Below, piece after piece: positions 22,033 to 34,513 of a DNA stretch of 64,000 nucleotides. The position numbers and the translations under genes were made by a program. The DNA comes from Terfezia claveryi. Taxonomy: Eukaryota; Ascomycota; Pezizomycetes; Pezizales; Pezizaceae. The notes beneath the pieces are model-generated. The model had not been told where the DNA came from. It searched no databases and saw only the letters and a list, made by a program, of their open reading frames with translations. Each line of letters opens with the position of its first letter. Positions within the stretch are counted from its first letter, which is position 1. The stretch is from the NCBI GenBank assembly GCA_015179025.1, contig WHUX01000037.1:1-64000 (forward strand), given 5' to 3'.

Positions 22033-22556
22033 TATGAACCTCAGGCCGGAGGGACTTCCGGCTTCAAATGCAGTACAAGAGCTTGACGAGTGGATGAAGC
22101 GTTCGATGGTGATAGGCTGGCCGAAGCTGGGTCGCTCTAAACAGAGATTTTGGAATTTGGGTCGGAATCTTGGCACCTGCCTCTGTGTGCCTCACGTGAC
22201 CAGGATTGTTTCATAAAGCCTAGGTGCAACACAACCCTGAGGCTCCAGGCGCACTTGGCGCTGGCATCTGCCGACGCGAATTCAAGGTCCAACTAATATT
22301 TCTGATCATCACTGCTATTTCTTTGTTCTTGTCCACAAACAACATCATCGCTGACCTCCTGCTACAGCTTCGGCACCTCAGACCGCCCCATATAAACCCG
22401 TTATAGCGTCATCGGCACCCCCCTGGTGTTTGTGTGTAGATAGCTCTTTGCCCTCGTCTGAACTTTAGAACAGGCTGCCAGAACGCCCATCCGTGCTGGA
22501 GCTTCCCAGTTTCATTGAGAAGCAGTATTTGACTAGGCGAGCGGTGCTAGGTAGCA
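22033..22556. promoter_or_regulatory. Divergent promoter region eIF3d / PTA1
   Basis: The only DNA between two head-to-head start codons (524 bp), so it must hold both promoters and leaders. No strong TATA box is visible. I see no gene in it. Confidence 0.6.
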
Positions 22557-25159
22557 ATGGATTCCGATCAATCTACTACTACTGAGCAGTTAGCGCAGCT
22601 TCGAAAAGCGCGTACTTTGTGTCTACAGGATGATGTCTACTGGCCGCGGATATTTGAAGGGATCCTGCCGATACTGAAGTCTGGGGTACCAGAACTTCGA
22701 AGATGGGGCGTGGAATTTATTGCAGAGTCATTCTCGACACCCTCCTTGGATGATTCAAGAAAAACACATCTAGCTTTGAAAGCCTTGGATACCCTGGTAG
22801 ATCTGATTCACGAGAATGAAGCAGAATCATTAAAGTACGCAGTACAAAGTAGCGCATCAATATATCCTCTTATATTTCGATACATGTAGGTTCATCTCGT
22901 TTCAATTCTGCGGTTTGGTCTTGGATTTGATTAAGCTAAAACAACCGTATAGATGTACCAACCCAACAAAAAATGAGGAATGGCAAAAAATGGGCAGCAT
23001 CAAGCAGAGGATACTGTGGCTGTGGGACTCTGGGCCCTCAGGCGTGAAATTATGTTGCATAAAATTTGTGCAGCGAGTTATTCAGGTTCAGACACCTGGC
23101 GTAACTGATCCAAGATTGGCAAACAAGAGCGAGATATCTCTGGCTGCTGTTCCCTCAAACCATCCTCTACTGCCGATCTCCGCGCTGGAGGCTGAAGCTC
23201 AGGGTCTCCTGGACCGATTATTGGGTGTATTCCATGATGAACCTATGTAAGGCATATGCTACTTGTATTATGCTTCTGGGATGCTCACTATCTCTGCAGG
23301 GACCCTCTTCTAATAACCTCAACCCTCAACTGCCTTTCAATACTAATCAAGGCCAGATCTTCTATATCAAATAAGATTCTGAATGCCATCTTGGGGTTCA
23401 ATCCTTTGAGCGTAGCCATAAAAAACCCAACAACAAAAAACAAGCTAATGGCCAAGTGCCTTGAAAAGACTTCCGTATATTATTACTCAATCTAATCCGG
23501 TATTTTAGACACTTCGTCATTCCTCATTTGATGGCTTTACTGAATCTGTGTATAGGCCAAATCCCACTGGCCCTCACTTTCAAAAGATATCACAACATCT
23601 CCACCGCTTGAGCCAAGCTAAGGCTGAGATCTTCGATGATACATCACGAAAGAGACCAGCAGTAGCACCACCAGTAGCACAGGCAACAGATGCCGCAAAA
23701 CGGCAGAAGTTCGAAAGTAATATGGTCCAGCTGCCGGCTTCTCTGCCTTTCATAGGTGCTCCGACCTACGCAAATCTTTTCACGCTTACTAGGGATGCTG
23801 CACTGACCAATTTGATGCCCAAATACTACCAATTGATCTTGTTGTCCAGATCACACTTGCCACCTTTTACTCCGTGAATCAACAGACCCTAGACGTGGCT
23901 ATTCAGGTCAGAGATACCTCCTATATATATATATATTGACTTTGACCATCAACTGAGATAATTGAGTAGGCCGTGAGAGACCGCTATAACTCTTTTCTTT
24001 CCAGGGCCAGTACACCACAGCCGCCTCAAACCGGGCAGCCATCAACCCAATTCCCACAACCCTCTTTAGCCATCCAAGTCAGCCCTGAGATTGCAGCGAA
24101 GACGCTCACCTCTCCACCGGACTCTCCGCCTAGACCTGTAGGGCAGCCAGCACCAATTTCTGAAGAGTCTAGAGACATGGAGGATATTGAAGAGGATGAG
24201 GATATGGAAGACGAGTATCAAGTGGGAACCTACAAATTGCCTCCGCCCCCACCTCCAACTGCTGAGCAGCGCATTGAAGCAGCATGCGCAAACGTTGATC
24301 GTATGTTTGGCGTTCTTGATGGTCTTGATAAGGCCCCATTAGTGCAGAGAAAGAATAAGGGAGGATTGATGAGAGTAGCAGCAAGTACTTGGGATAGGGA
24401 TGGCTGGATTACCCTGATCGTAAGACTAGCTACACGAGGACTTGGCGCATGTGATGTTGAAGTCAAGACCGAAGATGGTCGTATTCAGAGCATACCATCG
24501 CCTTTGGCTCAATATATTCGAGAGCGACTGCTCGCGTATGTCCTAGCTGATTTCAGGCAAAACCTGGATTCTGCAGTAACATGGCTGTATGAGGAATGGT
24601 ATAACGATTCAGTTATGAGGGTTCAGCCTATGGGGGAAAGTCGGATCCTTCAGTATCCAATTTGGTTGGCAAAAGTGGTAGATGGAATATTGCCGTTTTT
24701 AGAGGCGAAAGATCGCTTGGTTATAAGATTTCTCAGCGAGGTTCCGGAGTTAAGCAGGGAGATTCTTAATAAATTTAAGATTCTATGTCTTGACCCAGAT
24801 AGATCAACTCTTGGAATACAGATATTACAGTCAGTGCAACTCCCCATACAAAAGGCTCTAGAGTACTGATGGTATAATGTAGCTACAATGCGATGCTCAG
24901 GCCCCCGGTTAGAGAGATATGTCTTGACTTATTTGAGGACTTCTACCATAATCGTAAGCCCTCCAGTTCACTACCTGTCAAAACTCAGTTATACTAACGT
25001 AGCTGTATAGACAAGGAGCTTTCAAGCATCTCGGGAAAATTCTTGCGGAAATGGCGGCCTCTTGCTCTCGAAGCGCCTTCCGCGCCCCAAAAAGAAGAAC
25101 CCGACAGTGCCATGAATGGCGTGCACTCTGAGGCTGTAGAAACGAAACAACCTTCATAG
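22557..25159 (+). CDS. PTA1: Symplekin/Pta1-type subunit of the cleavage and polyadenylation factor
   Basis: About eight exons can be followed from MDSDQSTTTEQLAQLRKART to a TAG at 25157. The N-terminal HEAT-like part (22557-23560) carries the Symplekin/Pta1 pattern: KYAVQSSASIYPLIFRYM, KQRILWLWDSGPSGVKLC, FVQRVIQVQTPGV, NHPLLP and LNCLSILIKARSS. A proline-rich, acidic linker follows (24010-24260), then a conserved region with ERLLAYVLADFRQNLDSAV and FLSEVPELSREILNKFK. Pta1 is the scaffold that joins nuclease and polymerase modules during mRNA 3' processing in the nucleus. Introns contain ACTAAC and ACTGAG-like branch points. The function is secure at family level; exact junctions are approximate. 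Confidence 0.92.
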
Positions 25160-25750
25160 AGTTTCGATTTCTCAGCTACCTCCAATATCAGAGACGTTCC
25201 TTTTCAAAAGCCGGGGTATGGTGCCCCTGTCACAATGATATTTCCTTGTTTTTCTTACTGGTATGCATGGTACGGAGTTAGGTACCTCAAGTTAACATTC
25301 GCTTTGCTGTATTAATCTGTCTGTCTTTGGGATGGTCGTGGAGATGGAAAGTACCAACGCTTGTACTGCTCTATTTTTCTTTTCTGTTAATTCTGCTCAA
25401 AACGTGTGGGTGGTTTTCTCTGGGTATAAAAACTATATAGCACCTCTTTTTCGTTTGCTTCTTGCTGTTACTGGCGAGACTACTGTTATTGGTGAACCTT
25501 TGTAAGATTACATTACATGTACATTACTCATTTGTGCGGTGAAATGGCCTCCGATAACACTTAAAATTCCAATTAATCATGTCGCTCGTAATGATTACTT
25601 GTGTGAAGGTCCTGGATTCGAATTTCTTACTTTTCCGTCTGCAGAGCACCCTCGTGGTATGAGGTTTGCCGATTTCATTTGAGGATTTTCCCAGATTACT
25701 GTATTGGGACTAGCAGATCCCAACAAAACCACCCTGTGGAGCAGCGCTAC
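25160..25750. other. Intergenic, no supported gene
   Basis: 3' flank of PTA1 and 5' flank of the next gene. A TACGGAGTTAGG word occurs near 25271. Possible upstream ATGs for the next gene are at about 25579 and 25660, but none can be confirmed. Confidence 0.4.
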
Positions 25751-27604
25751 GTTACGTCTTGCTCATAAAGGACTTCTGATCTTCTGATCGCAATATCTCG
25801 TACTTCTTCCCACCAGATTGCTTCAAACGAGGAAGCTTCGGCCGGTGACTTACAATTGCAACAAGGATGTTCCAATTCAAAAGCTTCCTCCAAAGATTCA
25901 GCTCCCCAGGGACAATGACGATAATGACCCCCGCTATCCCCGCTGCACAATTCCCCCGGTCGAAGCTCCTCGGATTGAGGATTCCCCTGTGAAAAGAGAT
26001 AGAGCGTTGACGCATCTGTTGAAGCTGAACCACCAGACAAATTCGCTGCTATATAAAGGATATAAGGGCTTTCCGTTTCATAATCATGTTGTCCATGTAT
26101 GTATAAGCCCACATTGCATTATATGGATGATTGGGGAATAGGGGTTTTTGACAAGATATAATTATTTGATATATAGCTTCTAGGCACTGCGTACTTGTTT
26201 GGGCGGATGAGAAGCAATTGCATGATCTATATGAACGTGAGGAGGGGGATATTGACCCATGGAAGGATAGTCCCTGGGAAGTTACGGGGGGAGATTGGAG
26301 GAGGTATTTGGGTGATGAAAAGTATTGATTCTGGGTCCCCTATCTCGGAAGTAATTCGTTGACTGACTCAATGAGAAAAGCTACCAGAGAGCTTTCCTGG
26401 ATTTCTTTGAAGACGAATTAGTGAGAGAGGGATATGACTGGAAAAAAGTCTTGATGGGGTATATGTTGGACGGGGAAAGTCCTTTACTAAACAGCCTTAT
26501 TTGTGGAAGTGAGTAAATCTTTATTTATTCTTGAACCAATATTCTCCCTTGATTGAATAGTGGGGACTGATACCAACTTTCCATAATTCCATAAGTTGCA
26601 CATCCACTTATACATTTCGGGGTAAATATTCAATATCCAATATCCTCCATCCCGTACCTAAATATATCAGTAGTACGCAATCGAACTCAACAGCCGCGAC
26701 GTGGCAATGGAAGCCCTCACCCTAACCGCAACATCTCACGACTTCCTACATACATACGTATCGATAGAAATACCCCTTCCCACAGACAAATCCACCTCAG
26801 ACCCTTTAGCAATCCTAGACCGAGTCCGTGAAGACCCAAATTCGATGGCGTATGTGATAAACCTGGAGTACACAATCAACCGTCCTGTTCAAAACACGGG
26901 AGGAAGTTATTCTGGAATACTACAACCAGCTAGATCTTGCGGAAAAAGGTTAAGGCTTACTTACTACCTATCACACTCAAATATAAACCATACAGCAACA
27001 CAATGACTAACTAGCAACTCATGATTCAGGGCTAGAGAGCGTCCTAAAATCACTTGCCATCACCACAGTTTTAATGCTAATCACAACCCACAAGATCGAT
27101 AACCCGCAATTCGACTTCTTCCTATGCCATGCCCTCACCGCATTATACGCTGTGCGGACAATCCTCCCCATCCTCCCCGCAAAGCACCACACGCGGTTGA
27201 TACGGAGTCAATGGCTGTGGATGCTTTACGTCTATCTCACACAAATGAGGCCAAGTCTCAAGCCTGAGCTGATATCAAGTAAGAAGGTGGACATTAGCAG
27301 AGGTTGGGAATATGTTAATAAGAGGGCGTTGGAAAGAGGATTGAAGCTAGAAACGCATTATATCAAAGGTTTATCATATTTTTTATTCTGTATTCTATCA
27401 AGAATGCAAAGACTGACAGGTTTGGTCCATATAGCCCTGCGGGCGATGAGAGAACTTTCAAAGCTGTATCCACAGGACGAGCAGCTCTATCTCTTAGCGG
27501 CTACGAAATTTGCTGGGGAGTTTCAGGAGTGGGTTGGTTTCGAGTATGCAAAGGATACGTTGGATATCAAAATCCCTGACCATGAGACTACACAAGTAGC
27601 ATAA
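25751..27604 (+). CDS. Questin-oxidase-like (DUF4243) protein, probably frame-disrupted
   Basis: Family landmarks appear in order: LTHLLKLNHQ, FHNHVVH joined to LLGTAYLFG by an intron (26097 to about 26180, acceptor ATATAG), then YQRAFLDFFEDEL, LNSLICG, AHPLIHFG, YAIELNSRDVAMEAL, TTHKIDNPQFDFFLCHALT and a C-terminal WVGF. Questin oxidase performs a Baeyer-Villiger-type ring cleavage in anthraquinone-derived metabolism; most fungal homologues have no known substrate. Two breaks do not fit introns. After LLGTAYLFG the frame must shift by one base to reach ADEKQLHDLYE (near 26205). Around 26890-26905 the frame shifts again before REEVILEYYNQLD. Either the gene is decaying or the sequence has indel errors. 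The first exon and start are unknown; the left limit is a guess. Confidence 0.75.
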
Positions 27605-27715
27605 TATTAGTCTGGTTGCATTATATACTTTTATATTCATATTGCGCCGTAAATTACACGATTTTTTTTTTACAACGTCCATATTGTACATAATCTCACC
27701 AAACTATGCGGCAAA

Positions 27716-29629
27716 TTAAAACGCCCATAGGTCAGTCAAGGTACACCCCCCAATAACCTGCTTTAATTCCTTCAGCGTATCCTCCCCTCCCCCCTCCTCC
27801 ATTTCCGCCGGTGGAGTAGGTAGTGCAATCGTAAATATCCGCTTCGGTATATCATACTCCACCGCCGGATCATTCTTAATATACTTCTTCAACTCCGCAT
27901 CAATCATCTACCCGCCCATCCAAAAATTAGCATCCACGCAAATCGTTTATAGGAATGCAGATCAAGGATATCATTAGGGGTAATACTTACACTCGCATAA
28001 CTATGATCCAAAAAATCCTCCAACTTATAGCTCTCCTTCGTAAACTGCTCACTAACAATCCTCGCTAGAGTAGCTACACTCGGATGGTAATGTCCCTGCA
28101 TCATGACTAATTCCCAGAGACTCGATTCAATCGCATTCGTCTTCATTGGGTCGGGCTCGTTCATATTGAATGGATCCTCATATCCCTCCTTCCTTGCTGC
28201 ATCCCTATCGTACCGTTCTCGGTGAACCATAAATGTACAGCTCGGGTGTGACTTGAGGAGGTTATAGACTAGTGGGACGACAATAACGATTGCTGACGGT
28301 GGAGCAGTGAGTATGAGGCGGGACATGCGCTTTATAAAGCTTGCGACGAGGCTGACAGGGAGGTGTGTCGAGTTTAAGAAAATCTCTACGAGGCGGAAAA
28401 AGCGAGAGCGGTATCTCATATGCATGAGATTCCTGTCGAATAGAGCATACAGCTTCTCGTAAAAGTTCGGGTAATCGAGGTTCTTTGCTTTTATAAGATC
28501 AAAGAGGCCGTTGAGGGCGAGGATGGCTATGACGGAGCCTTGGTTGTAACAGTCGGTGAGGAAGTCGAAGAGCAGCTGTGGGTGGTTGAAGTAGGGGATT
28601 ATGGAGTGCGTCATTGAGGAGAGGACGAGTTTCAGTTCGTCCCGTATGAGCGAGAGGCGGAAGGTGGCGAGCCAGAGGCCGGAAAGTTGTGCGCGGTGGG
28701 ATGTGAGGGAGATGATCGGAGGTTTGTTGGAGTTCTTTTTTGATTTTTTGATTGGAGGGGTGAGCACGTAGAAGGGGGAGAGGGTGTAGGATTTGGGGTC
28801 TAGGGGGAGGTTTTTCAGGGAGAGGAGGATGGTGAGGAGGTTAGAGCGGAAGAGGGAGAGGGAGGAGGAGGTGAGGGCTTTCTCGGCGAGAGTGCTGGTG
28901 GATGGAGGTGGAAGGTTAGCTGTGGGCTTTCGGCGGGTGAAGGGGAATTGCTCACAGAGTGACAAAGAAGAATGAGTATCGAACATCGTGGTACTCATCC
29001 AGCCATTTCTGCACAAACTCATCCCGTAGGGTAGCATTCTCTGAAAAATCCGTATACAGTACCCCTTTCGCAATCCTCGCCATCAAATCATGCGGGAAGA
29101 AATAGTCATCCCCAGGAGCCTTTAAATGCGCGCCTTCCTCCTTGACTGACTTCATTAACAGCGTCAATGCTGTAGTCTGATAACTAACTTCCTTGCTCTT
29201 AAGCAAGGTGGCTAATTCCTTTAGGTACCCTTTATACTGCTCCTTCAACCATACTAGCAACTTTGCTTCCGCAGGGGTATCAGTGTCTTTCTTCTTCATC
29301 CTGCCTATGGCGAGTAGGCGGCAGAAGGTCCGGCATAGTGAGACTGCACAGGTGATTCCGAGAGAGGGGGAGGCGAAGACTTGGAGGGAGTTGAGGAGAG
29401 TGACGATGTGGTTGTAGTTTCGGGGGGACTCGGCAATCAGTTCTTCGAGTTCGAGGACGCGGGATTGTGTGAGCTGGGGGCCTTGATCTGAAGCTGGGAA
29501 TACAGTAGATGAGGTGACTTTTGCGGCTGGTTTGGGAGAGCTGCTTTTGCCCTTTTTTGAGGCTGAGGTGGGTTTGGTATCTTCAGACCGCTTCCTCTTC
29601 TTCCCGTTTGTAAGCCCTGAAGATGCCAT
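27716..29629 (-). CDS. NOC4: Nucleolar complex protein 4
   Basis: ATG 29629 opens a basic Lys/Ser-rich N-terminus (GKKRKRSEDTK), likely a nuclear signal. The conserved CBF/NOC domain lies at 28800-28000: LALNGLFDLIKAKNLDYPNF, KLYALFDRNLMHMRYRSRFF, STHLPVSLVASFIKRMSRL and LVMMQGHYHPSVATLARIVS, ending KESYKLEDFLDHSYAS. An intron (about 27908-27990, GTAAGT-type donor) leads to the last exon, where a C-terminal IPKRIF follows. Noc4 pairs with Nop14 in nucleolar 40S subunit assembly and export. Near 28955-28975 the frame changes between DVRYSFF and the downstream exon, and I cannot place a canonical intron there. It converges on the questin-like gene (112 bp apart). Confidence 0.93.
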
Positions 29630-29946
29630 GGTTGCGGTAGAGCTGTACTTGCGGGATTGTTATAGGGATACCAAGATCTTGATTGATGGATCGATGAATT
29701 GATGATGATGATGTTGGTGCCTGTGAAAATCTTCTGAATTTCCATGTCACCTGACACCAACCCCGAAGCCTTCACCGCCTTGGCAGCCTGGAAGATCTTC
29801 GGCTTTAACCTCATAACAATCTCGCAAGTACATACTTTCAATAACCCCTCCCCCACCCCCTTCTCTTCCCCTCCGCCGACGACAGCACTCCCGTGCAAGC
29901 GAAACCCCTGACTAAACGCATCTCCACTCTCGCATATACAGGCGCA
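29630..29946. promoter_or_regulatory. Divergent promoter region NOC4 / ATP4
   Basis: 317 bp between head-to-head ATGs of a ribosome-assembly gene and a mitochondrial ATP synthase gene. It contains a short ATGATGATGATG run (29701-29712). No clear TATA box. Shared regulation is possible but only inferred from spacing. Confidence 0.6.
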
Positions 29947-30986
29947 ATGTCTATGCGGCTAAGCAAGGGATTGATCGGTAGGTTGAGTTGTTTCAATGGG
30001 TTGCCCCACCTCCGAGGGTGATGGGCGAAATTAGGTGGAAGCTCCGGGAGGGTTGGGGGAGGAAGGCCTGGATGGATTCTCGGTTGAAATTGTTGTTGAT
30101 ATACAAAGCAATTGATACTAACCCAACCGCACCGCCCGCAGGAGCTGCTGCCCGCCTCCGCCCCACCGCTACCCTCCCACGAGCCATCCGCCCAGTCCTG
30201 GTCCGCTATCAAAGCACCTCCCCAAACGTCCCCGCGGACCCCAAGAGCAAGGCCAACTCCATTCTTGACTCCCTCCCAGGCAGCACCCTCGCCTCCAAGG
30301 CTGCTATACTCTCCGCCACTGCGGGTGTCTCCGTGGCGGCTATCTCAAACGAGCTCTACGTCGTCAACGACGAGACTATCGTCGCTTTCTGCCTTCTCTC
30401 TGTCTTCTGGGCGGTGGGGAAGTACGGTGGGCCAGCGTACGCCGAGTGGGCGACCGCTCAATCCCAGAAGATTAAGGATATCTTGAATAGTGCTAGGGCG
30501 GACCATACACAGGCTGTCAAGGAGAGGATTGACTCTGTCTCCCAGCTGGGAAGTGTTGTTGATGTTACCAAGCACCTCTTTGCCGTCTCCAAGGTACGGA
30601 ATATTACCCAGAAGTGCGATATTATTGGCTTAAATGGGAATGGGGGGATTCATTTTGTGTGTTTGTGCCATATAGGAAACGGCTGAACTCGAGGCCAAGA
30701 CCTTTGAGCTCGAGCAGCGCGTCCAGTTCACCAACGAGGTCAAGTCCGTCCTTGACTCCTGGGTCCGCTATGAGGCCCAGGTTAAGCAGCGCCAGCAAAA
30801 GGAGCTTGCGGAGAGTTTGATTAACAAGGTCAAGAAGGAGCTCGAGAACGCTGCCGTCCTCAAGCAGATTCTGACGCAGAGCGTTTCAGAAGTTGAGAGT
30901 ATGTTTGTACCTGGCTCACCCATTTCATAATTCAGGTGTCACTGACTTTTTTTTTTTCTCTAGGGATTGTTCAACAGAAGGCTTAG
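29947..30986 (+). CDS. ATP4: Mitochondrial F1Fo ATP synthase subunit 4 (subunit b)
   Basis: Four exons: 29947-29977, 30142-30593, 30676-30898 and 30964-30986. Exon 1 is 31 nt (MSMRLSKGLIG), and intron 1 has a TACTAAC branch point. The N-terminus is Arg/Ala-rich with RYQSTS, a mitochondrial import signal. Two hydrophobic segments follow (AILSATAGVSVAAIS and TIVAFCLLSVFWAVGKYGG), then a long charged helix through FELEQRVQFTNEVKSVLDSW to IVQQKA. This is the peripheral-stalk subunit that anchors in the inner membrane and holds F1 static. Length of about 240 residues fits the family. Confidence 0.96.
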
Positions 30987-31878
30987 ATCGTTGCAATTAC
31001 GCTACGGACAGGAAGATAACCTCTCTTTTTTTTAATAACACGCAAATCCCCCAAATATCATCCGTAAAGTATCTTAAATTCCTGTTAGATATTTCCTTCC
31101 GTATCTTGTTTGAGGTACTAGGAGTGCTGGTTGCTTGGAGGAGTGTTGTGTAAATGAGATAGAACTTTGAATCCAACGGTTCACAGTGGCCCAGTGATGA
31201 TAGGTACGTATTGTATCCGTAATATGAGCAGTAATACGGAGTATGAGCCTTCCTCTTCCATTGGCCCGTAGGCAAACAGGGGTTGGGTTTAGATACACTA
31301 CTGTAAGTACGCAGAGTGCAAATGACTGACATGCCTGAAACCCCTGCGTTACTCTCACACTCAACTCAAACCGGGATGCTTGCTCATTATTCATTCATTC
31401 ATTCATTCATTCATTCATTCATGTTCATTCACTCATTCCTTTCGCTATTCTGTTTGTCACACTTGACCGGTGTTGGAGGCGTGCGGTTTGTTTTACTGGG
31501 TTATGGCGCTGCGGCCGCTCTTCCTGGGGAGACAAGGGGTCCGACTGTGAACACTTTCCTTTACGTTAACGTTATTTGTTTCTTTTCTCCCTGCCCATTG
31601 GCATCAGTTCTGTACGACTGACTGTACGACTGTACGGGGCATGCGACGCGAGATTATCGTTTGTGAGAGGCAACCGTGGCCATGAATGACGGGGCGAGGA
31701 AACTTTGTTTTCGTGTACCGGTCAATACCACCAGAATTATCTACGCTTTCGGATAGCAAACGTTTGCAAAGGCTTATCTTATCATCTATCGTTGACTTCA
31801 TATCCCACTGCTAGCAGGCAGAGGAGCGGAAGAGAAGAGCTGATAGGGAAGAAGTTGGTTTGGAGATCACCGGGATAT
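30987..31878. other. Intergenic with ATTC microsatellite
   Basis: No supported gene. It holds a (TTCA)n run, a TACGGAGTATGAG word near 31233, and the promoter of the following gene. Open frames on both strands are low-information. Confidence 0.5.
31387..31423 (+). repeat. Tetranucleotide microsatellite (ATTC)n
   Basis: About eight uninterrupted ATTC units, then imperfect copies to about 31440. Confidence 0.9.
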
Positions 31879-34513
31879 ATGGCGAAGAAGAAACGCCCTG
31901 CTGGACGGTCAGCAGCACCGGCAGGAGCGACAGCAGTAACATCAACAATACAGACTACAACTATACCTACATCTGCACAGCAGCCACGAAGAAACAGCTG
32001 CACCATCACGACTAGGCGGTTACGAAGCTCTGTAGGTTCAGAGGACGGACAGCGACAGGGCCAGTTATCATCAGTATTGGCCTCAGCACAGCCGGCATCA
32101 TCAATACCTTCTTCAGCACAGCAGCCACAAGTAACAAGACGTGCCCACATAGGCAAGCATCCGCGAAGCTCTGTAGGCCCCGATGGCGGCCAACAAGAGA
32201 GTCAGCCTACAGGTTATCACCCGGAGCAACTGCCAAAGCGTCGACGAATCTCTCCGAGTCCTGGGGACAGCCGGCCTACACACTATCTATTGAGGCAAAT
32301 ACAGCAGCCACCAAAACCCCAAACCCGAGCAACCAAAGCCCTCCAACCATCCTCCTCTCGGTCTAAAAATGCCCAAAACAACGCATCTCCTCGCCGACCT
32401 TCCAAACAGGGACCCCCTTCTGACCAGCCACGCAGCTCAAAGCGCCGCCGACCAACCCCAACCCCACCCCCCATTCCCCCTCCTCCCCAGCCAGGAGTCC
32501 GCCTCCTGATACACACCTCCGCCCCCAGCAACGCTTCCCAAGATGCCCTCTACCGCAAACAAGCCGTGGCCGTCCTACGCGGGTTCGGAGCCGCAGCATA
32601 CATGTCCCTCTCGTCTACCTCCTTTGAGCTCCCGACCTATGAAGACGGGGAATCGATTCCTGATAGACAGGTCGATCCGAGAGATGCGTGGATGAGCACG
32701 GTGGGGGAGGAGTTGGGGACATATGATGAGGACCTGGAGGCGATGTTTAGGAGATATGATAAACCAAGGGTCGTGGAGGCTGCGAAACCGGAGAAGAAGC
32801 CCCAGAAGGAGGTGAAGATGAAAGAGGATGAGGTGGTTACGGAATCGCCTCCAGAAGTGTCGTTGCAGGTAGAGGATGATAGTCAGCAAAATGCCCAGAC
32901 AAGGGAAAAGCTACCGAGTCTGGGCTCAACGCAATACTCTTCGTTGGGGTTTTTGTTGCCGGATGTGGAAAGTTGGGAAGCGCCAGAGGGAAGCATCGCC
33001 GAGTCTCAGGCTCAAGACGGAAACACCGTGGAGGCCCCAAGCTCACCAATACTTCCACAGAATAGGAATAGGGAAGATGTGAATATGGATGTTGAGGAGA
33101 TGGGAATGCATATTCATATTCCCTCTTCTCAGGCCGAAGAATTAGCAGAGGGAATTGCAGAAGCAAGTTTCCCGGAGATTTTGACAGGGGATTTGACGAG
33201 TCCGGAGTTTTTATCTTTCGAGTCGGTGAAGGGAAAGAGGGAGACGCAGAAGGGGAAAGGGAAGGGGGAGGAAAAAGATATTCGGGAGCAGGCAGGGCTT
33301 AGTTCCCCGGCGTACCAGGTTTTGCGGGAAAGTGCTCTGAATACACCAGCACCACAGAGGAAAGGGTCTTCACCGGATATTCTATCTACCACGCCTCCAC
33401 TTCAGGGAAATAGGCGGAAGCAGAGAGGCGGGAGAAGATACAGTGATGGCTCACAGGAGCAGGCTCAGGCTCGACCTGCACCTAGACCTCCCTTTGCCCA
33501 AAGTCTCGCGCCCCACTCTGTAGCTCCGTCTATTCGCTCTCAGACCACCAAGAAGCCGTCCCAGGAAGCATCAACGCCTCCCGTCAGGGGTCCTCGAATA
33601 GACAAGGCAAAAAGGAGTATTACCAAGGGCAAATCAAAATCCCAACTTACCCTCAACGCCCCAGCGCTACAACTTTCCCAGTTCAAATCTTCCTCCCAGC
33701 GCACCTCCGGGCGATACGCCACCCGCTCCTACTCGCAAATCGAAGTTCAGCCACCACCGCCACCATCCTCACCTTCACCATTAAAAAAACCCCAAGCGCC
33801 ACCTCCCCCTTGCTCCCCCAAGCAAAACCGAGAATTCTTCTACGCCCCCTCTGCCCCTACCCCCCTCCACCTTTCCCCCTTCTCCCCCTCCCAACTTCCC
33901 CCATCCCTCCCCTCCACAGCCTCCTCCCTTCCGCTAATCCACCTCCCCCCCTTCCTCCCCCCCTCAACTTACCAACCCCCCCCCTCTCTCAACCCTCGTC
34001 CCCCAGCCACACGCAATCCTCCCTCCGGACCTCTGCCCAAACGAAGTCAACACGAACCCGCTACAGATAACAAGCTACCTAGCACGGCTCGAGGAGAAAC
34101 CACATACGTGGGTACCGTATTTTAAGCCCGTGGTGAGGAAGAGGGAGTTGAGGGAGTGGGAGAGGGGATGTTGGGTTGTTGATCTCTCCTCTTCCTCCCC
34201 CCTCACAGGCGAGAGATCTATGGGGGGGATAGCGGGTGCAGGCGCTGTGCGGTGGGAGGGGAGGAGGGAGAAGGTCCAGTTTTGGGATAAGTTGAGGGGG
34301 AATGTGTTGAGGGGGCGACTGGGGATGGTGGGAGTGTTTTTGGGGAGTGAGGATGGAGAGGGTGCGGAGGAGGGCGGGGATACGGTTAAGGTGTATTGTT
34401 GGGGAAAGGTTGCGGAGCTGGTGTGGGCCTTCTTGTTTGTTATAAGCGATCGAAGGACGAAGATGGGCCTGAGGTGGGTGGATGCGGGGGGTGAGGTGGT
34501 TATTCAGTGCTGA
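31879..34513 (+). CDS. Large disordered proline/serine-rich protein with a conserved C-terminal block
   Basis: ATG 31879 (MAKKKRPAGRSAAPAG) opens a frame to beyond 34000. The first 700 or so residues are low complexity: Ser/Gln/Pro-rich with basic patches (SKRRRP, PKRRRISPSP), an acidic middle, and near the end proline runs such as PPPPPSSPSP. The conserved-looking end is in another frame (from about 34013 to 34513): DLCPNEVNTNPLQITSYLAR, then EEKPHTWVPYFKPVV, KRELREWERGCW, KVYCWGKVAELVWAF and WVDAGGEVVIQC. An intron ending CTCGTCCCCAG near 34011 would join them; its donor is not identified. Fungal proteins with this W/R-E-W end exist, but I know no function. Basic clusters suggest a nuclear protein. 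Confidence 0.65.
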
